A stretch of DNA of 64,000 bases from Neobacillus drentensis (GTDB lineage Bacteria; Bacillota; Bacilli; Bacillales; Cytobacillaceae). Made by a program: the position numbers and the translations under genes. This document shows, piece after piece, positions 38,461 to 47,651 of the stretch. The number at the start of each line of letters is the position of its first letter. The stretch's first letter is position 1. The stretch is taken from positions 3,028,001 through 3,092,000 of the forward strand of contig NZ_CP091110.1 of assembly GCF_021560175.1 (NCBI RefSeq), written 5' to 3'. The notes under the pieces are model-generated. The model did not search any database. It was given only the letters and a program-made list of their open reading frames with translations, and was not told the origin of the DNA.

Positions 38461-38644
38461 GGCGAAAGTTGATGGGGAAATGACAAAAAAAACCGTTATT
38501 TGTAGTTTCAGAGAATGATAAATTTAATTTTATCGTACTAATCCGTTGCCTGGTGAAATACAGGAACCTAACTAGAGCTGGGTTTCTCCGGTTACCTTCA
38601 TTTGAGAAATGGAAAAGTATTTGATTATTAATGGGTGAAATTAG

Positions 38645-38836
38645 ATGAAAATAATTAGCGAAAAAAATTTTAAAAGACTTATTGTAAGTGAGAGACTTAA
38701 AGCAGGTTATTGGGAAATTTAATATGATGCAATACTCGCAGGGTTTGTTTTAAAGTAAGGAAAGAAATATAAGGCTTTAAACTACTATAAGAAACTGATT
38801 ACCGAAACAGAAAAACTTGCAGAATGCTTTACATAG
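38645..38836 (+). pseudogene. Small gene interrupted by two in-frame ochre stops
   Basis: ATG 38645 opens a frame of 25 residues (MKIISEKNFKRLIVSER…), then TAA 38720, then YDAILAGFVLK, TAA 38756, then GKKYKALNYYKKLITETEKL up to TAG 38834-38836. All three blocks share one phase and read like one 62-residue protein. No frameshift is needed. It looks like a gene silenced by two point mutations. The flanks of this gap (38461-38644 and 38837-38967) show nothing else supported. Confidence 0.4.
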
Positions 38837-38967
38837 CAATTACCTTTGTTCGCTTTCTTGACGTAATAATACTATTAAAATAAACTTATATTATTCCACA
38901 TTTTTTGTTAGTATTCAGTTGTCTAACAATTTTTTTGGACAAAACTGAAGTTTTCGGAGGGATCCCT

Positions 38968-39888
38968 TTGTTAGAATTATCGCTTAAACAGCCGGAAAAG
39001 CTTCGTATGGTTGCGCATGCTTTATCATCAGAGGTAAGATTGAAAATCATTGATTTATTAAATAAAGGGAATGTGAATATCAATCAACTGTCAGAAAAGT
39101 TAGATATCCCTGTTTCAACCGCAGCTTCCCATATAAAGGTTCTTGAAGAAGCCGGGTTGATCCTAACTCAACTTCGTCCGGCCAGCAGAGGTGCGATGAA
39201 AGTATGTACCCGCAATTTTGATGATATTCATATCAGTATAAATGATCCCAAAAGTATAAATACTTATAAAATGTACGAGCTTGAAATGCCGATTGGGCAA
39301 TATACCGACTTCCATGTTTCACCAACATGCGGTATTGCTAGTCAAGAGGGAATTATCATACCGGAAGATGAACCGGTTCATTTCTATAATCCTGTTCGAT
39401 CAAATGCACAGCTTATTTGGACGAGAAAAGGATACTTTGAATATAAGTTTCCTTTAGTTATTCCACCTGGAGCAAAAGTACAATTAGTTGAGATATCCAC
39501 AGAGATCTGTTCGGAGGCTCCGAATTATGACCATAATTGGCCATCTGACATTACTGTCTGGTTAAATGGGGTAGAAATTGGGACTTGGACAAGTCCTGGT
39601 GATTTTGGGGACCGACCTGGAAAATTGAATCCTAAGGCTTGGGGAGAAACTACTCGCACCCAATATGGGACACTAAAGACGTGGAAAGTGTCGGAGGACA
39701 AGGTAACAATTGACGACATTTACCTATCCGATATAACAGTCCAACATTTAGGTATATTAGAGCGTGATTATATATCTTTTCGAATTGGTATTAAAGAAGA
39801 CGCCGTTCACAAAGGCGGTATAAACCTTTTTGGCAGTAAATTTGGTGATCATCCTCAGGATATTAAATTAAAGATATCGTTCTATTAA
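38968..39888 (+). CDS. ArsR-type transcriptional regulator with a large C-terminal domain
   Basis: Start TTG 38968 is chosen because CGGAGGG lies just upstream, giving 306 residues. Residues 15-75 form a winged helix-turn-helix of the ArsR class (SSEVRLKIIDLL, INQLSEKLDIPVSTAASHIKVLEEAGLI). The remaining 220 residues are beta-rich, with Trp and Gly repeats (DITVWLNGVEIGTWTSPGDFGDRPG), resembling a carbohydrate-binding jelly roll. It stands before a GH2 glycosidase gene and probably senses a sugar to control this cluster. A terminator separates it from the enzyme gene, so it is its own unit. Confidence 0.75.
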   Translation: MLELSLKQPEKLRMVAHALSSEVRLKIIDLLNKGNVNINQLSEKLDIPVSTAASHIKVLEEAGLILTQLRPASRGAMKVCTRNFDDIHISINDPKSINTYKMYELEMPIGQYTDFHVSPTCGIASQEGIIIPEDEPVHFYNPVRSNAQLIWTRKGYFEYKFPLVIPPGAKVQLVEISTEICSEAPNYDHNWPSDITVWLNGVEIGTWTSPGDFGDRPGKLNPKAWGETTRTQYGTLKTWKVSEDKVTIDDIYLSDITVQHLGILERDYISFRIGIKEDAVHKGGINLFGSKFGDHPQDIKLKISFY

Positions 39889-39909
39889 CATCATCCACAC
39901 ATTTGAGAA

Positions 39910-39937
39910 GTCTTCTTGTTACAAGAAGGCTTTTTAT
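39910..39937 (+). terminator. Terminator after the ArsR-type regulator
   Basis: A 9-bp stem with one G-U pair (GTCTTCTTG / CAAGAAGGC, loop TTA) is followed by TTTTTATT. Confidence 0.75.
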
Positions 39938-39971
39938 TATTACAAAAATCATGTAATTAAACAAAAAAATA

Positions 39972-40000
39972 TTGACACTTTACCTATGTAAGCGTATTCT
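39972..40000 (+). promoter_or_regulatory. Promoter of the GH2 gene with overlapping cre box
   Basis: Perfect -35 TTGACA (39972-39977), a 17-base spacer, and -10 TATTCT (39995-40000). The sequence ATGTAAGCGTATTCT (39986-40000) matches the CcpA operator consensus WTGNNARCGNWWWCAW except at the penultimate conserved base. It overlaps the -10. CcpA binding here would repress the gene when glucose is present. Confidence 0.7.
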
Positions 40001-40075
40001 TTAAATTAAATTTACAGAAAATTTGTAATAAAACAAAATTTTTAATAAATAATTTTATCAGGTAAAGGAGAAGTT

Positions 40076-41869
40076 ATGACATTTCGACAAGAATACCCCC
40101 GTCCGCAATTCATGAGAAAAGACTGGCTTAATTTAAATGGTGAATGGGATTTTGAATTTGATGATGAGAATATTGGATTAGAAGAAAAATGGTTTGCTAA
40201 AAAAAGAGAATTCAAGCAAAAAATTAATGTTCCATTTGCTTATCAAACGAAGCTTAGCGGAATTCATGATACGGCATTTCATGATTGGGTTTGGTATCGC
40301 AAAGAATTCGACCTACCTGAATCCATGCTTGGTAAACGAATCATCTTGCATTTTGGTGCCGTAGATTACCGGTCAATGGTTTTCGTTAATGGAAGTTTAG
40401 TTGGTACTCATGAGGGCGGGCACACTGCTTTTTTCTTCGATATTACAACCTATTTAAGAGAAGGAAAACAATCAGTTGTGCTCAGAGTTGAAGATCCTTC
40501 AAGAGACGAAACCATTCCGCGTGGCAAACAGTATTGGAATGAAAAATCCGCAGCGATTTGGTATACGCGGACCACGGGAATATGGCAAACAGTATGGTTA
40601 GAAGCTGTGGATAAAACACATATAAATAAAGTCAGATTCACACCTGACATTGACAATGGAGATATCAAAATTGAACTAGAGGTATCCGGTGAATATTTAA
40701 ATAAAGATCTTGAAATTGACATCACTTTTAAAGAAGAACCTATTGTAAAAGAAACCATTAAAATTTATGAGAGTTTTGCAAAAAGATCGATCAATCTCTA
40801 TAATCGAAAAATATTCAGAACGGGGTTCCATCATGCAGGGTGGAACTGGACACCGGAAACGCCCAATTTATTCGATGTTACGATTAGATTGAAAGAAGAG
40901 GAATCAGTACTCGATGAAATCACTTCCTATTTTGGGATGAGGAAAATCCATACGGAAAATGGCATGGTCTTTCTAAATAACAGGCCCTATTATCAAAAGC
41001 TTGTTCTGGACCAGGGTTACTGGCCGGACGGTTTATTGACGGCACCAAGCGATCACGACTTAAAGAAAGATATCGAATTAGCAAAAGAAATGGGGTTTAA
41101 TGGGTCCAGGAAGCACCAAAAGGTCGAGGATCCAAGATTTCTATATTGGGCAGATACATTAGGGTTTTTAGTATGGGGAGAATGTGCTGCTTCTCCTTCC
41201 TTTAGTGAGGATGCTGTGGCACGACTCACGAAAGAATGGATTGAAATCATTGAGCGAGACTATAACCACCCATGTATCGTAACCTGGGTCCCTATGAATG
41301 AAAGCTGGGGAGTTCCTTCTATAAGTACAAATGACCAGCAAAAGCACCATTCACTGGCGATGTATTATTTAATCCATTCATTGGATTCTACTAGATTAGT
41401 CATTTCAAATGACGGATGGGAATTAACAAAAACGGACATTTGCGCGATCCATAACTATAATCATGGCCATAAGGACAAAAGTGAAAAATACAATGGGTTT
41501 CTTCGTTCGATCTCAACGGTTGAACAGTTACTTCAGTCAAGACCAGCGGGAAGAAGAATCTATTCAAAAGGATTCGAACATGGTGGTGAACCCATTCTCT
41601 TAACAGAGTTTGGCGGGATTGGTTATAAAGTCGGAGAAGAAAATGGCTGGGGTTATACGACTGTGACCAACGAGGAAGAGTACCTGGCAGATTATGAAAG
41701 GGTGTTGAAAGCAGTATATGAATCAACCTCACTGCATGGCTATTGTTACACACAGCTAACAGATGTCGAACAGGAGATTAATGGAATTTTGACATATGAT
41801 CGCAAGCCAAAGTGTGATTTGCGTGAGATTAAACGCATAAATGACATGTGGCATATCACACGGCGGTAA
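40076..41869 (+). CDS. Glycoside hydrolase family 2 (beta-galactosidase/glucuronidase type)
   Basis: A 597-residue cytoplasmic GH2 enzyme. It has a sugar-binding jelly roll at residues 1-170 (LNLNGEWDFEFD, WYRKEFDLP), an immunoglobulin-like middle, and a TIM barrel from about 270. The acid/base Glu is in WVPMNESWG near 408 and the nucleophile Glu in LLTEFGGIG near 509. It is shorter than LacZ (about 1000 aa), closer to beta-glucuronidase-type members, so the exact glycoside is uncertain. GGAG precedes ATG 40076. There is no signal peptide, so it acts on imported oligosaccharides. It lies in a cluster with an ABC importer and a GH4 enzyme. Confidence 0.88.
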   Translation: MTFRQEYPRPQFMRKDWLNLNGEWDFEFDDENIGLEEKWFAKKREFKQKINVPFAYQTKLSGIHDTAFHDWVWYRKEFDLPESMLGKRIILHFGAVDYRSMVFVNGSLVGTHEGGHTAFFFDITTYLREGKQSVVLRVEDPSRDETIPRGKQYWNEKSAAIWYTRTTGIWQTVWLEAVDKTHINKVRFTPDIDNGDIKIELEVSGEYLNKDLEIDITFKEEPIVKETIKIYESFAKRSINLYNRKIFRTGFHHAGWNWTPETPNLFDVTIRLKEEESVLDEITSYFGMRKIHTENGMVFLNNRPYYQKLVLDQGYWPDGLLTAPSDHDLKKDIELAKEMGFNGSRKHQKVEDPRFLYWADTLGFLVWGECAASPSFSEDAVARLTKEWIEIIERDYNHPCIVTWVPMNESWGVPSISTNDQQKHHSLAMYYLIHSLDSTRLVISNDGWELTKTDICAIHNYNHGHKDKSEKYNGFLRSISTVEQLLQSRPAGRRIYSKGFEHGGEPILLTEFGGIGYKVGEENGWGYTTVTNEEEYLADYERVLKAVYESTSLHGYCYTQLTDVEQEINGILTYDRKPKCDLREIKRINDMWHITRR

Positions 41870-42000
41870 CTTGCATTATGTATACAAAAACTGATCACGT
41901 AAATCTCACACATTTTATGGCGCTATTAAGAGGTAATTTAGGGATCCTTGAACACCTTTTCTCTGATATAGTAAAAAATACAGAAAATTTAAAAATTTAG

Positions 42001-42016
42001 TTGAAAACGCTATCAC
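42001..42016 (+). promoter_or_regulatory. cre (CcpA-binding) site before the LacI-type gene
   Basis: TTGAAAACGCTATCAC matches WTGNNARCGNWWWCAW at every position except the last. It lies 87 bases before the regulator gene. Binding of CcpA, or of the LacI-family regulator itself, is expected to give carbon catabolite control of the cluster. Confidence 0.65.
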
Positions 42017-42102
42017 TTCCTGATATTCTAAAATTATCCAAGTAAACATTTAACGTAATTGTAAGTTTTTTTAGTAAATTATTTACTAGAAAGGTAAAAG
42101 AG

Positions 42103-43131
42103 ATGGCAACCATTAAGGATATAGCGAAATTATCAAAGGTATCAGTTGCAACGGTTTCAAGAGTGTTAAATGGTGATGAAACAATCACTGTTCAGGACCA
42201 AACCCGCGAGCGAATCTATCAGGCCTCGAAAGAACTGGGATATAAGACCATCCAAGAACGCCGTAATCAACAACAAACTTCTAGGAGTAAAAAGAATCCT
42301 GCAATAGGTGTTGTCCTTTTTCTTTCAAATGAAGAGGAGCTGAGTGATCCTTATTTTTTATCGATACGTCAGGGAATTGAGGAAGAACTTATAAGGCAAG
42401 GGATTAGTACAACCACTATGATCCGTTCATATGATAAGGTCGATCATCAGAAAGTTCATGAACTGGATGGGATGATTATTGTTGGAAGAATAAATGAGGA
42501 GGCTTTTAAAAAAATAAGCGGTCATATTAAAAACATCGTTTATATCAATCATTCTCCTGATGAGGATATGTACGATTCCGTTGTTGTCGATTTTCAAAAA
42601 GCAACAGAAAAAGCCTTACAGCATTTGCTTAAAGCTGGTTATAAACGGATCGGTTATATTGGGGGTGTCGAAAGGGAGCATCTAAAAGAGAGAACAATCA
42701 TCGGGGAGGATCAACGCCTTACGACCTATGAGAAGGTGATGAAATCAGAAGGACTCTATGAACCATCCTATGTTTTCATCGGTGAATATACGATGATCCA
42801 AGGATATGAATTGATGAAGAAAGCTGTCAAACAGAACGATGTTCCAGAAGCATTTTTTATTGCGAGCGATCCTATGGCAATTGGTGCTTTACGGGCCCTT
42901 CAGGAATTAAGAATTTCCGTTCCGTCCGATATAGCTATCGTCAGCTTTGATGATATCGAAATGGCAGAATTTTGTAGTACGCCTTTAACAACAGTAAAGG
43001 TTCATACAAAAGAGATGGGACAAACTGGGGTTAAATTATTATTAGATCGAATCAATGGCAGAAAACTTCCGTTGAAAGTAACAGTTCCTACAGAATTAGT
43101 GATTAGACAAAGCTGTGGAACCAATCAGTAG
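42103..43131 (+). CDS. LacI-family transcriptional regulator
   Basis: A 342-residue repressor. The N-terminal helix-turn-helix and hinge are classic (TIKDIAKLSKVSVATVSRVL). Residues 65-340 are a periplasmic-binding-protein-like effector domain (IGVVLFLSNEEE, RIGYIGG, FIASDPMAIGALRAL, TPLTTVKV). It presumably responds to a galactoside-type sugar and controls the GH2 gene upstream and the ABC importer/GH4 genes downstream. GGTAAAAGAG before the ATG is a moderate ribosome site. Confidence 0.92.
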   Translation: MATIKDIAKLSKVSVATVSRVLNGDETITVQDQTRERIYQASKELGYKTIQERRNQQQTSRSKKNPAIGVVLFLSNEEELSDPYFLSIRQGIEEELIRQGISTTTMIRSYDKVDHQKVHELDGMIIVGRINEEAFKKISGHIKNIVYINHSPDEDMYDSVVVDFQKATEKALQHLLKAGYKRIGYIGGVEREHLKERTIIGEDQRLTTYEKVMKSEGLYEPSYVFIGEYTMIQGYELMKKAVKQNDVPEAFFIASDPMAIGALRALQELRISVPSDIAIVSFDDIEMAEFCSTPLTTVKVHTKEMGQTGVKLLLDRINGRKLPLKVTVPTELVIRQSCGTNQ

Positions 43132-43167
43132 AATGAAGGACCACTTTAAGGAGGTGATTTGGGGGAA

Positions 43168-43690
43168 GTGACCGTATGTTTTATAAGGTTTAATATCCCT
43201 ATTGTGACGGCCATCACATGTGATAGGGACATTAAACCAGGACTCAAGGACTAAGTAAATGAGTCTCTATAATTATATAGCAGTCTCATTCTACTAGCAA
43301 CTTTATGAATGCAGCTTAAGTATTTGATGACTACCCTTAAGTATGAAAGCACATTCGAAATCTTGAGACGCTTTACGAGAATTGCAGGGTGGGAAATTGA
43401 GTATTAGGTAGAAAGATCTACAACCTATCCAGTAGGACAGGCTGTGATTGGATTAGCCTGGAAGATGCAAAGTAGTAAGTCAAAAGGTCATAGACTAGTA
43501 GAAAGATAGATAACTAACACAGTAGTAACATGGTTCTATGACTTAAATCGAGCTGCAATAGGAAGAGCTTAGTGTCGATCATACGATTGGAGCTCGTTGG
43601 TAAAATCACCATACTTATTCGAGATAACGAAATTGGAATAAAAAGATGAAACTTCGAAGGGATACATAGAGGTATCCAAGGCGCACAATC
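43168..43690 (+). ncRNA. Possible structured RNA, group II intron-like remnant
   Basis: About 520 bases with no coding frame and many pairing segments. A long hairpin occupies 43188-43240 (GGTTTAAT-TCCCTAT arms). A stem pairs GACTC 43241-43245 with GAGTC 43261-43265 around CTAAGTAAAT. A stem pairs GTCATAG 43487-43493 with CTATGAC 43536-43542. The layout recalls domain I of Bacillus class B group II introns (start GTGNNC at 43168), and no reverse transcriptase is present. No convincing domain V was found, so it may be a truncated intron or another long RNA, perhaps a leader for the importer genes. The comparison is from memory and uncertain. Confidence 0.35.
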
Positions 43691-43737
43691 TATTGATTTT
43701 TAAGAATAATCATTCTCAAAAAATAGGAGGTATTTAT

Positions 43738-45066
43738 ATGAAAAGAAAATCAAATGTTCTCCTCAAGATTGTTCCAGTATTGTTTGCCGGCATGCTGGCC
43801 CTTTCCGGGTGTAGCGGCAGTGGGGAAAAAGCATCCTCAAGTAGTAGCGGTTCTGGTAAGATCGTAAACCTTACGATGTCTGCCTGGGGAAATCCAGCGG
43901 AGTTGAAGGTATATCAAAAAGGAATTGATTCCTATACAAAAGAGCATCCAAACGTAAAAATCAAATTAATTCCAGTGCCTACCGATGGTTATGAGCAAAA
44001 AATATTGACTCAGCTGCAAGGTGGAGATGCTCCAGACGTATTTTATGTAGGTGACGCGACAATGGCAAAGCTTGCGCAAAACGGATCTGTCGCGGAGTTA
44101 GGTGAATATATGCAGACCGGCGACAGTTACGCTAAGCCAGATGAATATGCTGCCGGGTTATGGGGCGCAGCCAAGCAGGATGGTAAATATTATGGTGTAC
44201 CGGTAGACTGTAACCCGTTGTTACTTTACTACAACAAAAAGATGTTCAAGGATTTAGGAATTAAAACGCCTCAAGAATATTTTGACGAAGGTCAATGGAA
44301 TTGGAAAGCTTTTGATGAAGTGACGAAGAAGTTAAAAGACGGTGGTAAAAAAGGCTTTATCGCCGAAAAATGGCTGATGGATACTTGGATTTGGTCAAAC
44401 GGCGGACGTGCCTATGATGAAAAAGGTAATTATGTTTTAGATCAGAATCAAAAGGCACGTGAGGCAATCCAATTTATCAGTGACTTAACAAAAAAAGGAC
44501 AAATTATGTATGCTGGTTCTCTTCCTAAGGGACAAGGTCTAGATGCCATGTTCATGTCAAATCAAGTAGGTATGGTGGCCGCTGGCCGCTGGTTAACTCC
44601 AATGTTCAGTGAAAATAAAAGTCTTGATTTCGATTACATTTACTGGCCAACTAACACAGGCAACAAAATGGAGCCCGTTCAAATTGGTGTAGCCTTTATG
44701 GCCGCAAATAAAAAGTCTAAACATGTAAAAGAAGCTATGAATTTCGCAACCTACTATGTTTCCAAAGAAGGACAGAAGGCTCGCTTAGAGGGAAATGGTA
44801 ACGCAATACCATCAGTTAGCGGGATTGACGAGATCGTCACAAGTGATAAAACAGTCGAACATACACAATACTTAATGGATGGCCGTGAAAAAGGCTTTGT
44901 GAACGGTGCTCCTCTTATGTTCAAAGGACAAATTCCTGGATTGAATAAAGAAGTAGAAGATCAATATGACCTACTGCTTTTAGGTAAACAGAGTGTAGAT
45001 AAGACGATTAAGAATATTACCGAGAAAACCAAGCAGTTGACAAGCGAATATCAAGCCGGAAACTAA
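43738..45066 (+). CDS. ABC sugar transporter, substrate-binding lipoprotein
   Basis: A 442-residue extracytoplasmic solute-binding protein of the carbohydrate class. Start ATG 43738 follows TAGGAGG. It has a basic n-region, a hydrophobic core and lipobox LSGC (Cys25), then a Ser/Gly-rich linker. The mature domain has the family pattern (LTMSAWGNPAELKVYQKGID, LQGGDAPDVFYVGDATM, YYNKKMFKDLGI). It is anchored outside the membrane and delivers oligosaccharide to the two permeases that follow. A hairpin behind it probably gives it higher mRNA levels than the permeases. The ATPase subunit is not in the cluster; a shared MsmX-type ATPase is expected. Confidence 0.92.
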   Translation: MKRKSNVLLKIVPVLFAGMLALSGCSGSGEKASSSSSGSGKIVNLTMSAWGNPAELKVYQKGIDSYTKEHPNVKIKLIPVPTDGYEQKILTQLQGGDAPDVFYVGDATMAKLAQNGSVAELGEYMQTGDSYAKPDEYAAGLWGAAKQDGKYYGVPVDCNPLLLYYNKKMFKDLGIKTPQEYFDEGQWNWKAFDEVTKKLKDGGKKGFIAEKWLMDTWIWSNGGRAYDEKGNYVLDQNQKAREAIQFISDLTKKGQIMYAGSLPKGQGLDAMFMSNQVGMVAAGRWLTPMFSENKSLDFDYIYWPTNTGNKMEPVQIGVAFMAANKKSKHVKEAMNFATYYVSKEGQKARLEGNGNAIPSVSGIDEIVTSDKTVEHTQYLMDGREKGFVNGAPLMFKGQIPGLNKEVEDQYDLLLLGKQSVDKTIKNITEKTKQLTSEYQAGN

Positions 45067-45072
45067 TTTTAC

Positions 45073-45120
45073 GAGAGTAAAAGGGAGGGAATGATCACGT
45101 TCTATCCCTTCCCTTTCTCT
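45073..45120 (+). terminator. Attenuating hairpin between binding protein and permease genes
   Basis: GAGAG-TAAAAGGGAGGGA pairs with TCCCTTCCCTTTCTC with one bulge. Only a short T-rich tail follows. Such an intra-operon stem-loop usually protects or terminates part of the transcripts after the binding-protein gene, giving binding protein in excess of permease. Confidence 0.65.
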
Positions 45121-45208
45121 ATTCAAATCGATAAATGACAGACGCTTAATTTAGAAGCTTTGGGCTTAGCGGTCTGATTTTCATAAATTGAAGTGGAGGG
45201 TGAGTTCC

Positions 45209-46081
45209 ATGCATAAGCGTCAAAGGGCGTTAGCAGGATATTTGTTTATTGCACCGCAATTGATTGGCCTGCTTGCTTTCTCATTATTCCCAGTTGCTTA
45301 CGCACTTGTGTTAAGTTTCTTGAAATGGGACGGTTTTGGTGCTAAAACCTTTGTAGGTTTCGCCAACTATTCAAAGCAGTTCCATAATCCTGATTTTTGG
45401 ATGGCAATGAAAAATACAGTGTATTACATGATATTAGTTATTCCCGTTGGAATTGTCATTTCTCTGCTCCTTGCCGTGGCCTTAAACAATGTGAAAGGCA
45501 AAGAGATCTATCGTGTGTTTTATTTCATGCCTGTTGTTACAAGTTCTGTTTCCATCGGAGTCATTTGGATGTGGATTTTAAACGGTGACTTTGGAATTTT
45601 GAATATACTGCTTTCCCATATAGGGATTGAAGGCCCAAAGTGGCTGACGGATACGCATTGGGTTATTCCAGCTATAGCCATCCTTAGTATATGGTGGGGA
45701 CTTGGCAATAACATGGTTATCTTTCTTGCAGGATTGCAAGGAATTTCAAGAAGTTATTATGAAGCTGCCGAAATAGACGGAGCAAACAGTTTTCAGAAGT
45801 TTTGGCACATTACCCTGCCACTTCTTTCACCAACAACGTTTTTTATTGCCATCATGGCCATCATCGGCTCCTTCCAAGTATTTGATCAGGCCTTTGTTAT
45901 GACAAACGGCGGCCCAGCGAAAGCGAGTTACACACTCGTTTATCATATCTATCAAAAAGGGTTTATTGACTTCAAAATGGGAGATAGCTCTGCTACAGCC
46001 ATGATCTTGTTTGTGATCATCTTATTCTTCACACTTATTCAATTCAAAATGTCGAAAAGGTGGGTTCACTATGGCGAATAA
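45209..46081 (+). CDS. ABC sugar transporter permease (MalF/UgpA type)
   Basis: A 290-residue membrane protein with six predicted helices. The EAA loop that contacts the ATPase is YYEAAEIDGANSFQKFWHI, near 190. Start ATG 45209 (MHKRQRALAGYLF) is chosen because GGAGGGTGAG precedes it; a GTG-class start at 45188 has no site. It overlaps the second permease by 11 bases. The two permeases form the pore of the importer served by the upstream lipoprotein. Confidence 0.92.
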   Translation: MHKRQRALAGYLFIAPQLIGLLAFSLFPVAYALVLSFLKWDGFGAKTFVGFANYSKQFHNPDFWMAMKNTVYYMILVIPVGIVISLLLAVALNNVKGKEIYRVFYFMPVVTSSVSIGVIWMWILNGDFGILNILLSHIGIEGPKWLTDTHWVIPAIAILSIWWGLGNNMVIFLAGLQGISRSYYEAAEIDGANSFQKFWHITLPLLSPTTFFIAIMAIIGSFQVFDQAFVMTNGGPAKASYTLVYHIYQKGFIDFKMGDSSATAMILFVIILFFTLIQFKMSKRWVHYGE

Positions 46082-46958
46082 TGTTGTCACAAGTGTAGGA
46101 AAGAACGCCATACCAGTTATTGAAACAAAGGTGAAGAAAAAGGTTAAACCGTCTCAAATCTTTCTTCATATTATTTTAACGATTGGCGCAATCATAATGA
46201 TTTTTCCATTCCTATGGACAGTAAGCAGTTCCTTAAAAGATATTTCACATATCTTCCTGGTGCCGCCGGCCTGGCTCCCGAATCCCGTTAAGTGGTCAAA
46301 TTATATTGATTCTTTGACTGCGATGCCATTCGGTTTAGCCTACTGGAACAGCTTCTATATTACAACAGTTGTTGTATTGGCTACATTACTGACAGCTTCT
46401 ATGGCCGCCTATGCCTTTGCGAAAATTGAGTTTAAAGGCGCAAATTTTTTGTTCATTCTTTTCTTAGCAACTATGATGATTCCGAAGCAAGTAACGATGA
46501 TTCCTTTATATATCATAATGGGGAAAATCGGATGGTTAGATTCCCACCTGTCCCTGATTGTACCGGGTGCTTTATTTAACGCATTTGCCGTATTTTTATT
46601 AAGGCAATTTATCATGGGAATTCCAAAAGAATTGGAAGAAGCAGCGATTATTGACGGTGCCGGCTACTTTAGAATCTATTGGAGCATTATTTTGCCGCTT
46701 ATTCGTCCATCCCTTGCGGCAGTAGGAATTTTTGTCTTCTTAGGTTCATGGAATAACTTTCTGGATGCCTTAATCTTCTTAAACACACCTGAGAAATTTA
46801 CTGTACCGTTGCTGCTAAACACGTTCAAAGGTCTATATGTCGCTGACTGGGCACTGATGATGGCAGGAACCACCATTTCTGTTATTCCTGTATTGATCAT
46901 TTATATTGTTGCTCAAAAGCAAATTATTGAAGGTGTCACAATTACAGGTATTAAATAA
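46071..46958 (+). CDS. ABC sugar transporter permease (MalG/UgpE type)
   Basis: A 295-residue membrane protein with six predicted helices after a basic cytoplasmic N-terminus (about 30 residues). Its EAA loop is LEEAAIIDGAGYFRIYWSI, near 205. It overlaps the first permease by 11 bases and is its pore partner. It belongs to the CUT1 family that imports di- and oligosaccharides. A YesL-like gene follows after 26 bases. Confidence 0.92.
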   Translation: MANNVVTSVGKNAIPVIETKVKKKVKPSQIFLHIILTIGAIIMIFPFLWTVSSSLKDISHIFLVPPAWLPNPVKWSNYIDSLTAMPFGLAYWNSFYITTVVVLATLLTASMAAYAFAKIEFKGANFLFILFLATMMIPKQVTMIPLYIIMGKIGWLDSHLSLIVPGALFNAFAVFLLRQFIMGIPKELEEAAIIDGAGYFRIYWSIILPLIRPSLAAVGIFVFLGSWNNFLDALIFLNTPEKFTVPLLLNTFKGLYVADWALMMAGTTISVIPVLIIYIVAQKQIIEGVTITGIK

Positions 46959-46984
46959 GAAATTAAAAACTAGTGGTGAGTTAT

Positions 46985-47626
46985 ATGAACTTTATGAACA
47001 GTAAGGCATATTCCGTATTCGAGACGGCTTCGAATCTACTTCTGATCAATTTGCTTTGGCTTTTAATGTGTTTGCCTATTGTTACGATTTTTCCAGCAAC
47101 TGCCGCCATGTTTGCGGTTATTAGGCAATCGGTTTTGTATAAGGATTCCAGTGTGATTAGACCTTTTTTCCGGTTTTTTAAGGAAAATTTCAAACAAAGT
47201 TTTCTGCTAGGGATTATATGGCTGCTTATTGCTTTTTTATTATATTTTGACTATAAGTTTATGAACCATTTTAGTTCGGTCCGTAATATATTGCTGCCGA
47301 TTCTATTCTTTTTTGGGATCCTATACTCTTTTTCAACCGTCTTTTTGTTTTCTGTCATGGTCCACTACAAAGCAAATTGGCGTACAGTCATTAAAAATGC
47401 GATGTTCATTTCAATTAGTCATTTTCCGAGTACCCTTTTGGGTCTGTTGATTCTTGTTGGGACAGCCATCCTTGTAATGGCATTGCCTATTACTGGCGCC
47501 ATTATTTTTAGCATCAGTACGTATGGATTATTTTCCCTTTGCAATCGTAGTTTTCGGAAAATAGAACGGCTTAAGGGGGTGGAATCTGTCAAGGAACCAT
47601 ATGATGTCGAGTTTTTAGAAATATAA
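46985..47626 (+). CDS. YesL-like DUF624 membrane protein
   Basis: A 213-residue integral membrane protein with about five hydrophobic helices (LLLINLLWLLMCLPIVTIFPATAAM near the start is characteristic of DUF624/YesL). Such genes commonly accompany CUT1 sugar importers in Bacillus, but their function is unknown. Start ATG 46985 follows GTGGTGAG; an in-frame GTG at 46973 is less likely. It lies between the permeases and the GH4 gene in the same operon. Confidence 0.8.
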   Translation: MNFMNSKAYSVFETASNLLLINLLWLLMCLPIVTIFPATAAMFAVIRQSVLYKDSSVIRPFFRFFKENFKQSFLLGIIWLLIAFLLYFDYKFMNHFSSVRNILLPILFFFGILYSFSTVFLFSVMVHYKANWRTVIKNAMFISISHFPSTLLGLLILVGTAILVMALPITGAIIFSISTYGLFSLCNRSFRKIERLKGVESVKEPYDVEFLEI

Positions 47627-47651
47627 ACTTTATTTTAGGGAGGATTAGGAA

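Noticed and set aside
43212..43223. The palindrome ATCACATGTGAT as a Crp-type binding site
   Set aside because: It lies within a larger hairpin and has no promoter in register. Bacilli do not use cAMP-Crp control.
43693..43737. Upstream start for the sugar-binding lipoprotein
   Set aside because: The longer form has no ribosome site and would bury the signal peptide; ATG 43738 follows TAGGAGG directly.
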